This document shows positions 26,491-36,398 of a DNA stretch of 64,000 nt, one piece after another (the first letter of the stretch is position 1; the number at the start of each line of letters is the position of its first letter). Both the position numbers and the translations under genes were made by a program. The stretch is from a bacterium. GTDB taxonomy: Bacteria; Electryoneota; RPQS01. Under the pieces are notes generated by a model. The model saw only the letters and a program-made list of their open reading frames with translations. It ran no database searches and was not told where the DNA came from. Location: NCBI GenBank assembly GCA_016703065.1, contig JADJCU010000003.1, positions 481,696-545,695 on the forward strand, in the 5' to 3' direction.

Positions 26491-29024
26491 ATGGCAGAAA
26501 AAGAAGCTACAGCCCGAATCAAGATTAACAGGCTACTCGAAGAATCGGGTTGGCGTTTTTTTGCTGATGATAACGGACCGGCCAATGTTCAACTTGAACC
26601 AGCCGTAAAGCTGAAGTCACATGACTTGGATGCCCTTGGCGAAGATTTTGATAAGGTCGAAAGGGGTTTCGTTGACTTCCTACTTTTGAATGACCGTGGC
26701 TTTCCTTTCATCGTGCTCGAAGCGAAGTCCGAAAGTAAGGACCCGTTAGATGGCAAGGAGCAAGCACGAAAATACGCGAAGTCGCTAAACTGCCGATTCG
26801 TTATCCTTTCTAACGGCAACTTACATTACCTGTGGGACTTGGAACGGGGTAACCCAAGCACAGTAACAGCGTTTCCGCGACCAGAATCTGCACAGGGTTA
26901 TCAGAGAACGGTTCCAGATCCTAATAAACTCGTTAACGAGCTTGTTACCACTGACTACATCGCAGTATCCCAGCGGCCCAACTATGCAAACGAAGTTGGG
27001 TGGAAGAATGAATCAGAACGCAATCGCTTCATAGAATCCAACAAGCTTCGATTCTTGCGCGAATATCAACTAAAAGCAATCCGAGAATTGCAGGATAACG
27101 TTGGGGAAGGCAAGGACAGATTCCTATTTGAAATGGCAACCGGTACGGGAAAAACTTTGACTGCTGCGGCAGTTATCAAGTTGTTCTTGCGAACGGGTAA
27201 CGCACAACGTGTATTGTTCTTAGTGGACCGTCTTGAACTGGAGGACCAGGCATGGAAGAACTTCGTTGCTTACCTGTCTAATGACTACAAATCTGTTATC
27301 TACAAAGAGAATCGTGACGACTGGCGTCGCGCTGAAATTGTAGTTACAACTGTTCAGTCGCTACTGTTCAACAACAAGTACCAGCGGTTGTTCTCACCAA
27401 CTGATTTTGATTTGGTTATCTCGGACGAAGCACATCGATCCATCGGTGGGAACGCCAGGGCAGTATTTGATTATTTCATTGGCTATAAGCTTGGTCTTAC
27501 AGCAACGCCCAGAGACTACTTAAGGAACTTCGACAACGCCGATCCAAATGTACGCGATCCACGCGAATATGAACGGCGCGTTCTGCTCGACACTTATCGC
27601 ACGTTTGGGTGTGAGGACCAGCTACCTACATTCCGGTACTCCTTACTTGACGGTGTAAGAGACGGATTCTTGATCAATCCAACTGTTGTGGATGCAACGA
27701 CTGGTGTTACAACCCAGTTACTAGCCGATCAAGGATTCGTTGTCACTTTCAAGGATGATGAAGGAGCAGACCAAGAAGAATCATTTGAGCATCGCGACTA
27801 CGAAAAGAAGTTCTTTGCACCAGGAACAAATGAACTATTCTGCAAGACGTACCTTGAAAAAGCTCTACGCGACCCGATCAGCAATGAAATAGGGAAGTCA
27901 GTTATTTTTGCTGTCAGCCAGAATCACGCATCCAAACTGACGCAGATTCTGAATGTCATGGCTGACAAAATGTATCCGGGGAAGTATCAATCCAATTTTG
28001 CTGTTCAAGTTACATCAAGGATAACTGATGCCCAGCAGTTTACGATTAACTTCACTAACAACAAACTTCTTGGCTCGGCGAACTTCATGGAAAGCTATCG
28101 CACGAGCAAGGCACGAGTTTGTGTGACTGTTGGTATGATGACAACGGGGTATGACTGTCCTGATATTCTCAACCTCGGTTTGTTCAGACCTATCTTCTCC
28201 CCGACCGATTTCATTCAGATCAAAGGACGAGGAACCCGTAAGCACGAATTCACGGTTGACCTGTTGGATAACAATCTGAAAGCGACCATTGGGGAACAAC
28301 CAAAATCAGCTTACAAACTGTTCGACTTCTTCCGTAATTGCAAATACTTTGAAGAAGATTTCAACTATGATGAAGTAATTGCGTTACCTGTGCCCTCGCC
28401 AAGTCCAAGAGGTGAAGATGTCGGACCGGTGGTGCATCTTGATGGTTACGAACACGCTGGAGAAGACATCATTGCTTCAATCACCGAGCAGACTATTGGT
28501 CTTGAAGGAATGAAGATTGATTGGATGTTCTTCGAGAAGTTCGAAGACAAGGTTCGCGAGCATCGCGAGATTGCCAAGGCGGTTGAAGCTGGGCAATGGG
28601 ATAGAGTAGTTGATATCGTGAATAAGGAAGTCTTGAATCAACCGGCAGAATTTTACACGCTTGATAAACTGCGCCGAGCAGCAGCAGTAGACCGCCGCAT
28701 TACGCTGCGAGAGATACTTGAAAAAGTGTTTGGCCTAATTCCAAAATTCAAGTCTAAAGATGAACTACTTGAAGAAGAGTTCGCGAAGTTTGTTGCCGAC
28801 TACAAACCTGAAGAACCCACATCAATTCCTGCGATCAAGAATTACTTCAAAGCCTATGCTACGAGCAATCAGATCAGACATATTATCGACACGAAGCAAC
28901 TGACTGACCTTGCAACAAATCCAACTTTTACAACCCGCGACTTCCGTGCGGTTCCTGATCGATATCGAATATTAGTCCGAGTTACATCAAGGACTATGTT
29001 TCCTTGAACCAGTTCGCCTCCTAA
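26491..29024 (+). CDS. hsdR: Type I restriction enzyme subunit R (EcoEI-like), 3' frameshift
   Basis: I start at ATG 26491 (MAEKEATARIKINRLLEESGW), which is the usual HsdR opening; an upstream in-frame ATG at 26401 adds an unlikely tail. N-terminal PD-(D/E)xK nuclease: VDFLLLNDRGFPFIVLEAKSE. DEAD-like translocase: MATGTGKTLTAA, VISDEAHRSIGG, LTATP, QIKGRGTRK. The EcoEI-type C-terminal domain lies near the end. The frame as read stops at 29007 after ...RYRILVRVTSRTMFP. One missing base near 28968-28971 would restore RYRNISPSYIKDYVSLNQFAS with a stop at 29022-29024, ten bases before hsdM. About 844 residues, normal for the type IB family. It cleaves unmethylated foreign DNA with HsdM and HsdS. 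Confidence 0.92.
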
Positions 29025-29033
29025 AGGAATTGA

Positions 29034-30601
29034 ATGCTTGACACTGATACAAAGCGTCGAATAGACTCGGCCCGAGATATTTTGGTAGGGAAGGTGCCCG
29101 ACCCGAAGTCGCAGGTTGAACAGATTACTATTGCGCTGATCTACAAATTCATGGATGACATGGACGCCGAAGCCGAAGAGCTTGGTGGCAAGCGAAAGTT
29201 CTTCGAAGGCGAATATGCCCGATATGGCTGGGCGAAGTTGATGCGTTCAGGTTTGGGGGATTTGAAACGCTGAACCTGTATGCCGAAGCAATTGCAAAGA
29301 TGCCCGAGAATCCAGGCATACCACCGCTTTTTCGTGACATCTTCAAGAATGCATATCTGCCGTATCGCGATCCCGAAACACTAAAGAGCTTTCTGAAGAT
29401 TATTGATGAATTCACGTATGACCATTCGGAGAAGCTGGGTGATGCCTTTGAATACTTGCTTTCGGTACTTGGGTCGCAAGGTGAGGCTGGGCAGTTTCGT
29501 ACGCCGCGACATATTATTGATTTCATCGTCAGCATCGTTGACCCAAAGAAGAATGAAACCATTCTGGATCCTGCATGTGGAACCGCAGGTTTCTTAATTT
29601 CAGCTTACAAGCATATTGTTAGGAGCAACACAGATGCAAAGGGCAATGTGACCCTGACACCTGACGAGAAGGGCCGCATAGCCCAAAACTTAAAGGGTTA
29701 TGACATCTCGCCGGACATGGTAAGGCTATCGCTTGTCAATCTTTACTTGCACGGTTTCACCGATCCACACATCGTTGAATATGACACGCTAACGTCCGAA
29801 GAAAAGTGGAACGAACTTGCTGATGTGATTCTCGCCAATCCACCCTTCATGTCACCGAAGGGGGGCATCAAACCGCATAAGCGTTTTTCTGTGCAATCAA
29901 AGCGCAGTGAAGTTCTGTTCGTAGACTACATGGCTGAGCATCTTACTCCTACTGGTCGTGCCGGCATTATTGTGCCTGAAGGCGTAATTTTTCAAAGTGG
30001 TGGCGCCTACAAAGAACTTCGCAAAATGCTCGTCGAAAACAGTCTGGTCGCAGTCATCTCACTACCGGCGGGAGTGTTCAACCCATACTCCGGTGTCAAG
30101 ACCTCGATTCTGATTCTTGACAAGTCACTTGCAAAACAAAGTGATAGCATAGGCTTTTTCAAAATTGAAAATGATGGCTTTGGGCTTGGTGCCCAGCGAC
30201 GTGCGCTCGACACATCCGACCTACACCCGTGCAAAAAAGAAATTTCAAAATTCTTGCATAGTCTTCGGAACCGCGAAGACGATGGCACCATGTCATTTGA
30301 CCACGGCGTCGTTATACTGAAGTCAAGAATTGCAGAGGATGCTGACTGCAATCTAAACAGCGAACGTTTCCGAACAAGTGTTTCCGTTTCGTCTTCTTAC
30401 CCACTTGTCCCCTTGTCCAGCGTTGCGCAAATAAGAAATGGTTTCGCCTTCAAAAGTGAGGAATACGTAGCACATGGCCTGCGTGTGATCCGAATAAAAA
30501 ATGTGCAGAGAGGCGAGGTAATAGACGACGACCCAAAGTTCATTTCATCCGACCGAGCTTTAGAGTTTGCAGATTTTCAATTGAGGTCAGGGACATATTG
30601 A
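29034..30601 (+). CDS. hsdM: Type I DNA methyltransferase fused to the start of HsdS, frameshifted
   Basis: ATG 29034 follows AAAGGAA. The N-terminal helical domain (MLDTDTKRRIDSARDILVGK) runs into TGA at 29271-29273 because one G is missing from the run 29255-29259; with six G the frame continues GFETLNLYAEAIAKMPENPG. The methylase core has the SAM motif DPACGTAGFL and catalytic NPPF (ILANPPFMSPKGG) of N6-adenine methylases. From about 30370 the frame goes on without a stop into a specificity domain (SSSYPLVPLSSVAQIRNGFAFKSEEYV), so HsdM and HsdS appear fused. It ends prematurely at 30601 because another G is missing at 30590-30592 (RSGDILMSLTGNVGRVG after repair). Modifies host DNA and gives target specificity. 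Confidence 0.9.
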
Positions 30602-31554
30602 TGTCGCTAACGGGGAACGTAGGTAGAGTAGGCAGGTTGAAACGAGAACATGAACCGGCAGTGTTGAATCAAAGAGTCGCACAAGTTCAGCTGATTGATC
30701 CGTTACTTTGCATGCCAGAATACACTTTTGCGGTATTGAATACCGACAAGTTTATCCATAATGCGGCGGCGGCGTCAAGCGGTGTTGCGCAAGCAAACTT
30801 AAGTTCCAATTGGGTGAGTTCCTACCAAATCCCCCTCCCCCCGCTTGAAGTCCAGAAGGAAATCGTAGCAGAGATTGAAGGCTATCAGAAAGTCATTGAT
30901 GGGGCTCGTGCGATTGTAGAGAATTATCGGCCACGGATTGTGATTGATCCGGAGTGGCCGCTGGCACCGATTGGCGAAATCAGTACAAGAATTCAATACG
31001 GATTGTCGAATCCTCTAAACACTGAAAATGTGGGCTATAAGACTTTCCGAATGAACGAACTTGTAAATGGCCTGTGCGTTGACCGGGGCGATATGAAATG
31101 CTCCGATATTGGTGAAACAGAGTTTGAAAAGTATCAACTATTATCGGGAGACATTCTTTTCAATAGAACGAATAGTATTGAACACGTTGGGCGGACTGGC
31201 ATTTTTAATCTCAGTGGAGATTATTGTTTCGCTTCCTATTTGATACGACTTTCGGTTAACCACGCGAAGTCGAATCCGTTCTATGTAAATGCTTTCATGA
31301 ATACCGAAGGTTTTCAGAAAGGTATCAAGCAGTATGCGAGCAGAGCAATTGGCCAAGCCAATATAAACGCAAAGTCGCTCGCTGCTTATTCAATACCTCT
31401 ACCTCCACTTGGACTCCAGGACGCAATCGTAGAAGAGATCGAAGCCGAGCAATCACTTGTAGCTGCGAATAAAGAATTGATCGAGCGCTTCGAGAAGAAG
31501 ATTCAGGCAGCCATTGCACGTGTTTGGGGTGAAGATACGGCAAATACAAAGTAA
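30598..31554 (+). CDS. hsdS: Type I specificity region (HsdS), continuation of the fusion
   Basis: The frame opens MMSLTGNVGRVGRLKREHEPAVLNQRVAQV, which is the interior of a target-recognition domain rather than a protein start. It continues the frame lost at 30590. The first TRD ends with QIPLPPLEVQKEIVAEIE and a coiled spacer. A second TRD (PLAPIGEISTRIQYGLSNPLNT...) ends with SIPLPPLGLQDAIVEEIEAEQSLVAANKELIERFEKKI. Two TRDs plus two conserved helices are the full HsdS plan. Read together, 29034-31554 would encode an HsdM-HsdS fusion of about 840 residues. If the frameshifts are real the methylase has no specificity part and the system is dead. Confidence 0.88.
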   Translation: MMSLTGNVGRVGRLKREHEPAVLNQRVAQVQLIDPLLCMPEYTFAVLNTDKFIHNAAAASSGVAQANLSSNWVSSYQIPLPPLEVQKEIVAEIEGYQKVIDGARAIVENYRPRIVIDPEWPLAPIGEISTRIQYGLSNPLNTENVGYKTFRMNELVNGLCVDRGDMKCSDIGETEFEKYQLLSGDILFNRTNSIEHVGRTGIFNLSGDYCFASYLIRLSVNHAKSNPFYVNAFMNTEGFQKGIKQYASRAIGQANINAKSLAAYSIPLPPLGLQDAIVEEIEAEQSLVAANKELIERFEKKIQAAIARVWGEDTANTK

Positions 31555-31570
31555 CGGGATATAAGAATCA

Positions 31571-32197
31571 ATGCGCAAATATGTAACCGATACTGAGTGG
31601 GCGACAAGACAGTTGATCGCACTTGTATACGATGAGAAGAAACGTTTATCGCTTTTTCAGACACAGCTCGACCATATCAAAAAGACCCGAGACTTCCTTT
31701 ACTGGGACTTTAGTAGTTCTGATCTGCAAGAGGATTTTATTGACTCGCAGGTGCAGTTCAAATATGTAAAGCTAGCAGAATACGTCAAGAATACACAGCC
31801 TTTGTACGAGGAAACGAAAGAGCAGGTAACCGAAATTGAAGAGCATATCGCGAACCTAGACCAATCTTATAGAGTTATTTGCGGCGCTATTCTTCAAATT
31901 GCGAAGCAAGGAATTTCCACGGTTCACGGACGACTTCACAAATGCCCTACTGGACGGCCTATTGGGTCAACGGCTCTTAGCGTGGTTATTTGGCAGGCAC
32001 GAAATCAGACGATGCACTACGAGATGAACAAATATGACCCACCAGTTTGTGACTGCTTCGCGATTCTGGAAAGAGAATGTGGCCCGCAATTCTCGCTCGC
32101 TTCCCACGGCGAGGAGAATCTGGCACATCACGTTATTGAGCTGCTTGGATGGACCGATTACTCAGCCTTTGAAACAGACATGTTCTCTTTGGCATAA
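31571..32197 (+). CDS. HEPN-type protein with RNxxxH motif, attached to the restriction operon
   Basis: The 208-residue all-helical protein starts 17 bases after hsdS. Residues 80-115 form a long helix (EETKEQVTEIEEHIANLDQSYRVICGAILQIAKQG), and a later helix carries WQARNQTMHYE, in which R144-N145...H149 is an exact RNxxxH. RX4-6H is the catalytic signature of HEPN RNases, such as those in RloC/PrrC, abortive-infection and toxin proteins. PrrC- and RloC-type HEPN nucleases are known to sit beside type I restriction systems as a second line of defence. This protein has no ATPase domain, so it would be a simpler version. The HEPN call rests on the motif and helix content and needs structure-based confirmation. 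A strong terminator follows directly. Confidence 0.55.
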   Translation: MRKYVTDTEWATRQLIALVYDEKKRLSLFQTQLDHIKKTRDFLYWDFSSSDLQEDFIDSQVQFKYVKLAEYVKNTQPLYEETKEQVTEIEEHIANLDQSYRVICGAILQIAKQGISTVHGRLHKCPTGRPIGSTALSVVIWQARNQTMHYEMNKYDPPVCDCFAILERECGPQFSLASHGEENLAHHVIELLGWTDYSAFETDMFSLA

Positions 32198-32223
32198 CAG
32201 AAGACTTTACAGTCTTCTGTTTC
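32197..32223 (+). terminator. Terminator of the restriction operon
   Basis: A perfect 10-bp stem ACAGAAGACT-ttac-AGTCTTCTGT starts at the last base of the HEPN stop codon and is followed by TTCG. Confidence 0.75.
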
Positions 32224-32252
32224 GTGCCAACCATTCCATAGGGGATTAATCA

Positions 32253-32471
32253 CGTCGTGAGCCCCCAAATCTGTCACAGGATTATGATGATAGGATCACA
32301 ACAGGACTTATTGAAGCGTTGCTCGATGCGCTTACTCTGGAATGGTCTGACAGAGGAGATATTACCGCCGATTCAGTGCGGGAGTCGTGTGTTGCAGAAG
32401 TCGCACAGGCATTGAACTGGAGTGTGGAGAAAACGAAAGCGTGCATCGAAGAGAGGATACGAGCAGAGTGA
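32253..32471 (+). pseudogene. Possible gene remnant without a start codon
   Basis: One plus-strand frame reads as acidic helical protein (DYDDRITTGLIEALLDALTLEWSDRGDI..., ...CVAEVAQALNWSVEKTKACIEERIRAE) and ends at TGA 32469-32471. It has no ATG, and a TAA lies just upstream. It may be the C-terminus of a lost gene. No family recognised. The remaining bases to 32633 hold nothing I can support. Confidence 0.3.
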
Positions 32472-32633
32472 GAAACTCCCGCTGTGTTAACGCCGTGCAT
32501 GCGGTGAATCAATTAAACGAAGGTGGGCAATACTTACAAATCATGCGAAAAGTCAACTGTGCTATCATGCTACTAATCGTTTAACTCATGGTGCAAATGA
32601 GTGAAATATTCAGCAAATTAGGCTGACCAACTG

Positions 32634-34061
32634 ATGGAAGATGTCATATTCTTTCTTCTGCCAGACGTACCACTATTGGCGGCGTTTGCATTGCTCATGT
32701 GGATTGTGGATTGGTCGTTAAGAAGACAGCACAAACAAGCTATTATTGAGTGGATGCATAACGAAGAGCTTAGGCTAAAAAGCCTTCCCGTCAAGCACTG
32801 GCAAATAGGCTTAGCCACCGTCCTAGTCAATAACTGGGATAAGCTGATGAGTGCTGTGCCTACATTGGACACAGCAAAAGAAAGAAAGGGATCCCTTCAT
32901 AAGAAAGGGGCATTGAGCAAGGCGGTTTTCATATTCAATTGCACATTTGCTATCGTTGTGCTTATGCCGTTCGTACCAGTTTTCTGGTTTGTGATGATTC
33001 TTATCAAGAACTGGGCTGCGCGCAACTCTGCGGATGAAAAACATAAACCAATTCCAGCGAAATCAATTCCTATTCGAACACTCGTTGCTACATTGAGAAC
33101 ACCGGCAATACTTCTAAAGGCAATGAAACAGCAAGTACAAGAGCAAACGGACGATAAGCCTGGTTGTGCATACTATATCGTCGGTCTTGTTCGCGTTGCG
33201 ATGATTATCGGGTTCTACTTTCTTTTTGTTCCGTTACTAATTATCTATGTCTTTGAAGTGAAAGCAATTGCTGGGTGGTTCGGCAAAGTGGTTGCGGTAA
33301 TACCAGTTGTGATGCTCGGAAGCCTCGGTTTGTTGTTAACCACTTTTGCTGTGTCTTTCGTCATTTGGTTACCCATGGTCTTCGTCAACAAACTCCGTAA
33401 ACTGTCCGTGGTGCCTAGATTTCTTCTAATAGAGCTGAGCAAGAGAGCAGCACTAGTCTACAAGTTCGCGGTGGTCGCATGCCTTGTAAGCGTAGCACTT
33501 ACCGCTCTCGGATTGATGATCGGCACAATCTTCTTCGAAAACTTTGGACAAACGGGTTGGATGGTCAAGGACGGCCCAACCGCTTCGCCCGCTTATCCAC
33601 TTTGGCTAACGACGATTAATTTCTTCTTTGACTATCTCGCTTGCGTGATAACAATTGGGGCGGCACGAAAAGCAATTTCATGGAACGGCTATCTAGGATC
33701 GACAGGCGTAATCGTCGTCATTGTTTGTAGTTTAATTGCACTAGCGCAGGCCGCATTTCTTGCGGCAGTCGACATATACTTTTTGCTGCCCAAACACGCT
33801 GCTGCAAAATTCGACCTTGCTCACTGGCTAACGAACAACCAAACATTACTGCCACTAATTTGTACAGCATTGGTTCCAATAACGCTTTACATGATGTCAT
33901 GGATGTTTGTGGCTTGGGTTGCGAAGCCGCTAATCAGAGTTGCCGGTTATACTGTTGGCCTTCTAAGCGAGAAAGAGAAAAGCCCGTTCCTTGAGCTTGG
34001 ACTCGCGTTTTGTATGCTTTACCTGCTCGTAAAATGCGTCAATAGGATTCTCGTTAGCTGA
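32634..34061 (+). CDS. Polytopic membrane protein of unknown function
   Basis: The 475-residue protein has roughly eight to ten hydrophobic helices (for example 8-27, 92-116, 175-203, 216-247, 272-295, 326-348, 355-380, 405-428, 447-466). Charged loops include KERKGSLHKKGALSK and an amphipathic stretch after helix two. I recognise no transporter or enzyme motif. The next gene starts 25 bases later on the same strand, and the pair is bounded by a terminator downstream (34750-34780), so the two form a cassette. Its position in a defence island suggests, but does not show, a protective function such as a membrane effector. Confidence 0.6.
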   Translation: MEDVIFFLLPDVPLLAAFALLMWIVDWSLRRQHKQAIIEWMHNEELRLKSLPVKHWQIGLATVLVNNWDKLMSAVPTLDTAKERKGSLHKKGALSKAVFIFNCTFAIVVLMPFVPVFWFVMILIKNWAARNSADEKHKPIPAKSIPIRTLVATLRTPAILLKAMKQQVQEQTDDKPGCAYYIVGLVRVAMIIGFYFLFVPLLIIYVFEVKAIAGWFGKVVAVIPVVMLGSLGLLLTTFAVSFVIWLPMVFVNKLRKLSVVPRFLLIELSKRAALVYKFAVVACLVSVALTALGLMIGTIFFENFGQTGWMVKDGPTASPAYPLWLTTINFFFDYLACVITIGAARKAISWNGYLGSTGVIVVIVCSLIALAQAAFLAAVDIYFLLPKHAAAKFDLAHWLTNNQTLLPLICTALVPITLYMMSWMFVAWVAKPLIRVAGYTVGLLSEKEKSPFLELGLAFCMLYLLVKCVNRILVS

Positions 34062-34086
34062 CTGCAAAATCTATCAATTTTACCAT

Positions 34087-34659
34087 ATGAGCTCGAAGCT
34101 ATCTATTGATTCCGACGATGATGGTCAACGAATTCACCGTCTGGTCTTCGGCAAAACCTACGCCGATCTACGAGCGGATTTTGATATTGATTCAACGTTG
34201 GACGTTGAAGATGATTCTGGTCCCGTTAAGGCCGAGTATGGCCACACGTACTATGTCCTACAGCGTCTGGAAACTTCGAATCCAGACGAGTTCACGCGCT
34301 TCATTGGCAAATTAGAGGCTGTAACTGGACTTGATGACCTTGATTTCACGACTCGCTGTCGATTGGTCTACACGCTTCTGGCTAGCACAATCGACTGGAA
34401 GGACACCCGGGCTGGCAGATTGGCATCCCACGGAACGATTGCAGAGATGCCATATGGATCGGTTCCCCCTCTTGATCTTGATTTTCAGGCAATGACAGAC
34501 AGCGTTAGGGCGTTCCGGCCATCGCCGGAGCAGGCGACGAATTGGGGAGAAGTCTTTTCCCACGGGCTAAGGCAGCCGAAAGCTCCTCCTCAAGCAGCTC
34601 AAGAAATTGTTCGCGGAGGAGGATCGAAGATAAGGACGCGGAAGAAACGAAGTAGTTGA
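34087..34659 (+). CDS. Acidic cytoplasmic protein of unknown function, paired with the membrane protein
   Basis: The 190-residue protein is acidic in its N-terminal third (SIDSDDDGQRI, ADFDIDSTLDVEDDSGPVKAEYGHTYYVL), probably helical in the middle, and has a basic, Gly-rich tail (VRGGGSKIRTRKKRSS). No signal peptide, membrane helix or known domain. The tail could bind nucleic acid or acidic membrane lipids. It probably works with the membrane protein encoded upstream. Confidence 0.55.
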   Translation: MSSKLSIDSDDDGQRIHRLVFGKTYADLRADFDIDSTLDVEDDSGPVKAEYGHTYYVLQRLETSNPDEFTRFIGKLEAVTGLDDLDFTTRCRLVYTLLASTIDWKDTRAGRLASHGTIAEMPYGSVPPLDLDFQAMTDSVRAFRPSPEQATNWGEVFSHGLRQPKAPPQAAQEIVRGGGSKIRTRKKRSS

Positions 34660-34749
34660 TTGGCCGTCCGGCGGAACGCTTTGTTTTCTGAAGCTTTACC
34701 GTCCACCGGAAGGTTTGAATGTTCGTTCCGTACGCGCTACGAATAATTA

Positions 34750-34780
34750 ACGGGTTAGCCTTGCGGCTGACCCGTTTTTT
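34750..34780 (+). terminator. Intrinsic terminator at the end of the island
   Basis: ACGGGTTAGCC-ttgc-GGCTGACCCGT (11-bp stem, one G-T pair) followed by six T. Sequence composition changes to GC-richer just after it. Confidence 0.85.
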
Positions 34781-34870
34781 CGTTGGTGTTCGGGGCACGG
34801 CAGTTGCAACCTGGATTGAATTGCAGTATTCGGGCGGGCACATTCTGTGAAGACTGGAAGGTTGATGAAT

Positions 34871-35494
34871 ATGTCGCTACATTTGGGTCAAAGCGGGTTA
34901 CACTTATTTATGCCATTAGAGTATGCAGGACAGCCGGAGTTATCAACGGAACGCCTTTTACTGAGGCGATTCCGCTTGTCGGATGCGCCGGATATGTTTG
35001 CCTATGCCTCAGAAGAGGACGTTGCACGGTTCTTTCACTGGGAAGCGCAGCGCAGTATTGCGGAATCCGAAGCCTATATCCGTGAGATGGTTGCGGACTA
35101 TGAGCAGGGATTGTGGCCGGGCTGGGCAATTGAATGGAAGGCCGATGGACGGGTGGTAGGGGTGATTTCATTGCGAAAGTGGTATCCCGAGCATCGGCAG
35201 ACGGAGCTCAGCTACGCCATGAATCCGGGCTACGGGGGAAAGGGGATTATGACGGAAGCGGTGGAACGCGTCGTTGAGCTGTGCTTTCGCGATTTGGGCC
35301 TTGAGCGGATCGAGGCGCGGTGTTTGGGCTACAATTTCGCGTCGGAAAAGGTGATGCAAAAGGTTGGAATGACGTATGAAGGGACACTGCGGCATCATCA
35401 GTTTATCAAGGGTAAGTTCCACGATTTTAAGGTCTACTCGATCTTGCGCGGGGAGTGGGACGCCGCAGCGGCGCCCAAGTCTTCTGAAAAATAA
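34871..35494 (+). CDS. GNAT acetyltransferase, RimJ/RimL type
   Basis: I choose ATG 34871 because GGAAGG (34856-34861) lies nine bases before it; a GTG at 34847 and an ATG at 34865 are in frame. The 207-residue protein begins its domain at LSTERLLLRRFRLSDAPDMFAYASEEDVARFFHWE, the classical RimJ/RimL opening. It has the acetyl-CoA loop region (ELSYAMNPGYGGKGIMTEAVERVVELCF) and ends ...GMTYEGTLRHHQFIKGKFHDFKVYSIL. These enzymes move an acetyl group from acetyl-CoA to ribosomal protein N-termini or small amines; the substrate here is unknown. First gene of the GC-rich backbone. Confidence 0.9.
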   Translation: MSLHLGQSGLHLFMPLEYAGQPELSTERLLLRRFRLSDAPDMFAYASEEDVARFFHWEAQRSIAESEAYIREMVADYEQGLWPGWAIEWKADGRVVGVISLRKWYPEHRQTELSYAMNPGYGGKGIMTEAVERVVELCFRDLGLERIEARCLGYNFASEKVMQKVGMTYEGTLRHHQFIKGKFHDFKVYSILRGEWDAAAAPKSSEK

Positions 35495-35667
35495 GAATTT
35501 AACAGGAGTTACGCGGCGCAGCATAGCCGCTTGGATCGGCGCACGACGTGGACTCTCATTTCACATAGTGCTATATTCGGTAGGACCATCGACTAGCTAA
35601 CTGTTAGAGTTCCATTTCAAAGACAAACCGTGTCGGCCGCAAGGCCCGTCTAAATCGAGAGGTGAAA

Positions 35668-36393
35668 ATGATCAGCCCGCAGGCGATAGTACAGACGACG
35701 AGCATAGGGAAGAACGTTCGCATTGACGAGTTTGCGATTATCCGGCCTGACGTCGTTCTCGGCGACGGCGTGATTATTCACCCGTATGTTGTGATTGAAT
35801 CCGGAGCGATCATCGGAGACAACGTTGAGATATTTCCAGGGGCCTATATCGGTAAAGAGCCAAAGGGTGCAGGAGCGACGGCGCGGAAGATTGACTTCCG
35901 GCGCGTAGTGAAGATTGGCAAGGAGTCATCGATTGGACCGCACGCCGTAGTGTTTTACGACGTTGAGATTGGCGAGAACTGTCTGCTTGGTGACGGGGCA
36001 TCGATCCGAGAGCAGTGCCGGATCGGGAATAAGGTCTTGCTCAGCCGCTACGTGACGGTCAACTACAACACGAAGATTGGCGACCGCGTGAAGATCATGG
36101 ACGCGACGCACATCACGGGGAATATGTCGATCGGGAACGACGTGTTTATCAGCGACCTTGTTTCGACCGCTAACGATAACGTGATGGTTGGACAGCACTA
36201 CGAAGAAGAGAAGATTATCGGACCGCAGATTGAAGACGGTGCGAATATTGGTTTGGGCGTTTCGCTGCTGCCGGCGGTGCGGATCGGCAAAGGTTCGCTT
36301 GTCGGGGCGGGATCGGTAGTCACGAAAGACGTGGCGCCGGGCGCATTGGTGATGGGAATACCGGCGAAGTTTATTCGAAACCTTGAACAGTAG
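35668..36393 (+). CDS. Left-handed beta-helix N-acetyltransferase, QdtC-like
   Basis: ATG 35668 follows GAGAGG; an in-frame GTG lies six bases upstream. The 241-residue protein is built from hexapeptide repeats ([LIV]-G-x4: IGKNVRIDEFAIIRPDVVLGDGVIIHPYVVIESGAIIGDNVEI...). It ends with a cap typical of acyl/acetyltransferases (GSLVGAGSVVTKDVAPGALVMGIPAKFIRNL). Length and repeat layout fit QdtC, which N-acetylates dTDP-3-amino-3,6-dideoxyglucose. The next two genes match the two enzymes that act just before it, which makes this reading attractive. Related acyltransferases with other substrates cannot be excluded. Confidence 0.75.
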   Translation: MISPQAIVQTTSIGKNVRIDEFAIIRPDVVLGDGVIIHPYVVIESGAIIGDNVEIFPGAYIGKEPKGAGATARKIDFRRVVKIGKESSIGPHAVVFYDVEIGENCLLGDGASIREQCRIGNKVLLSRYVTVNYNTKIGDRVKIMDATHITGNMSIGNDVFISDLVSTANDNVMVGQHYEEEKIIGPQIEDGANIGLGVSLLPAVRIGKGSLVGAGSVVTKDVAPGALVMGIPAKFIRNLEQ

Positions 36394-36398
36394 GTCAC

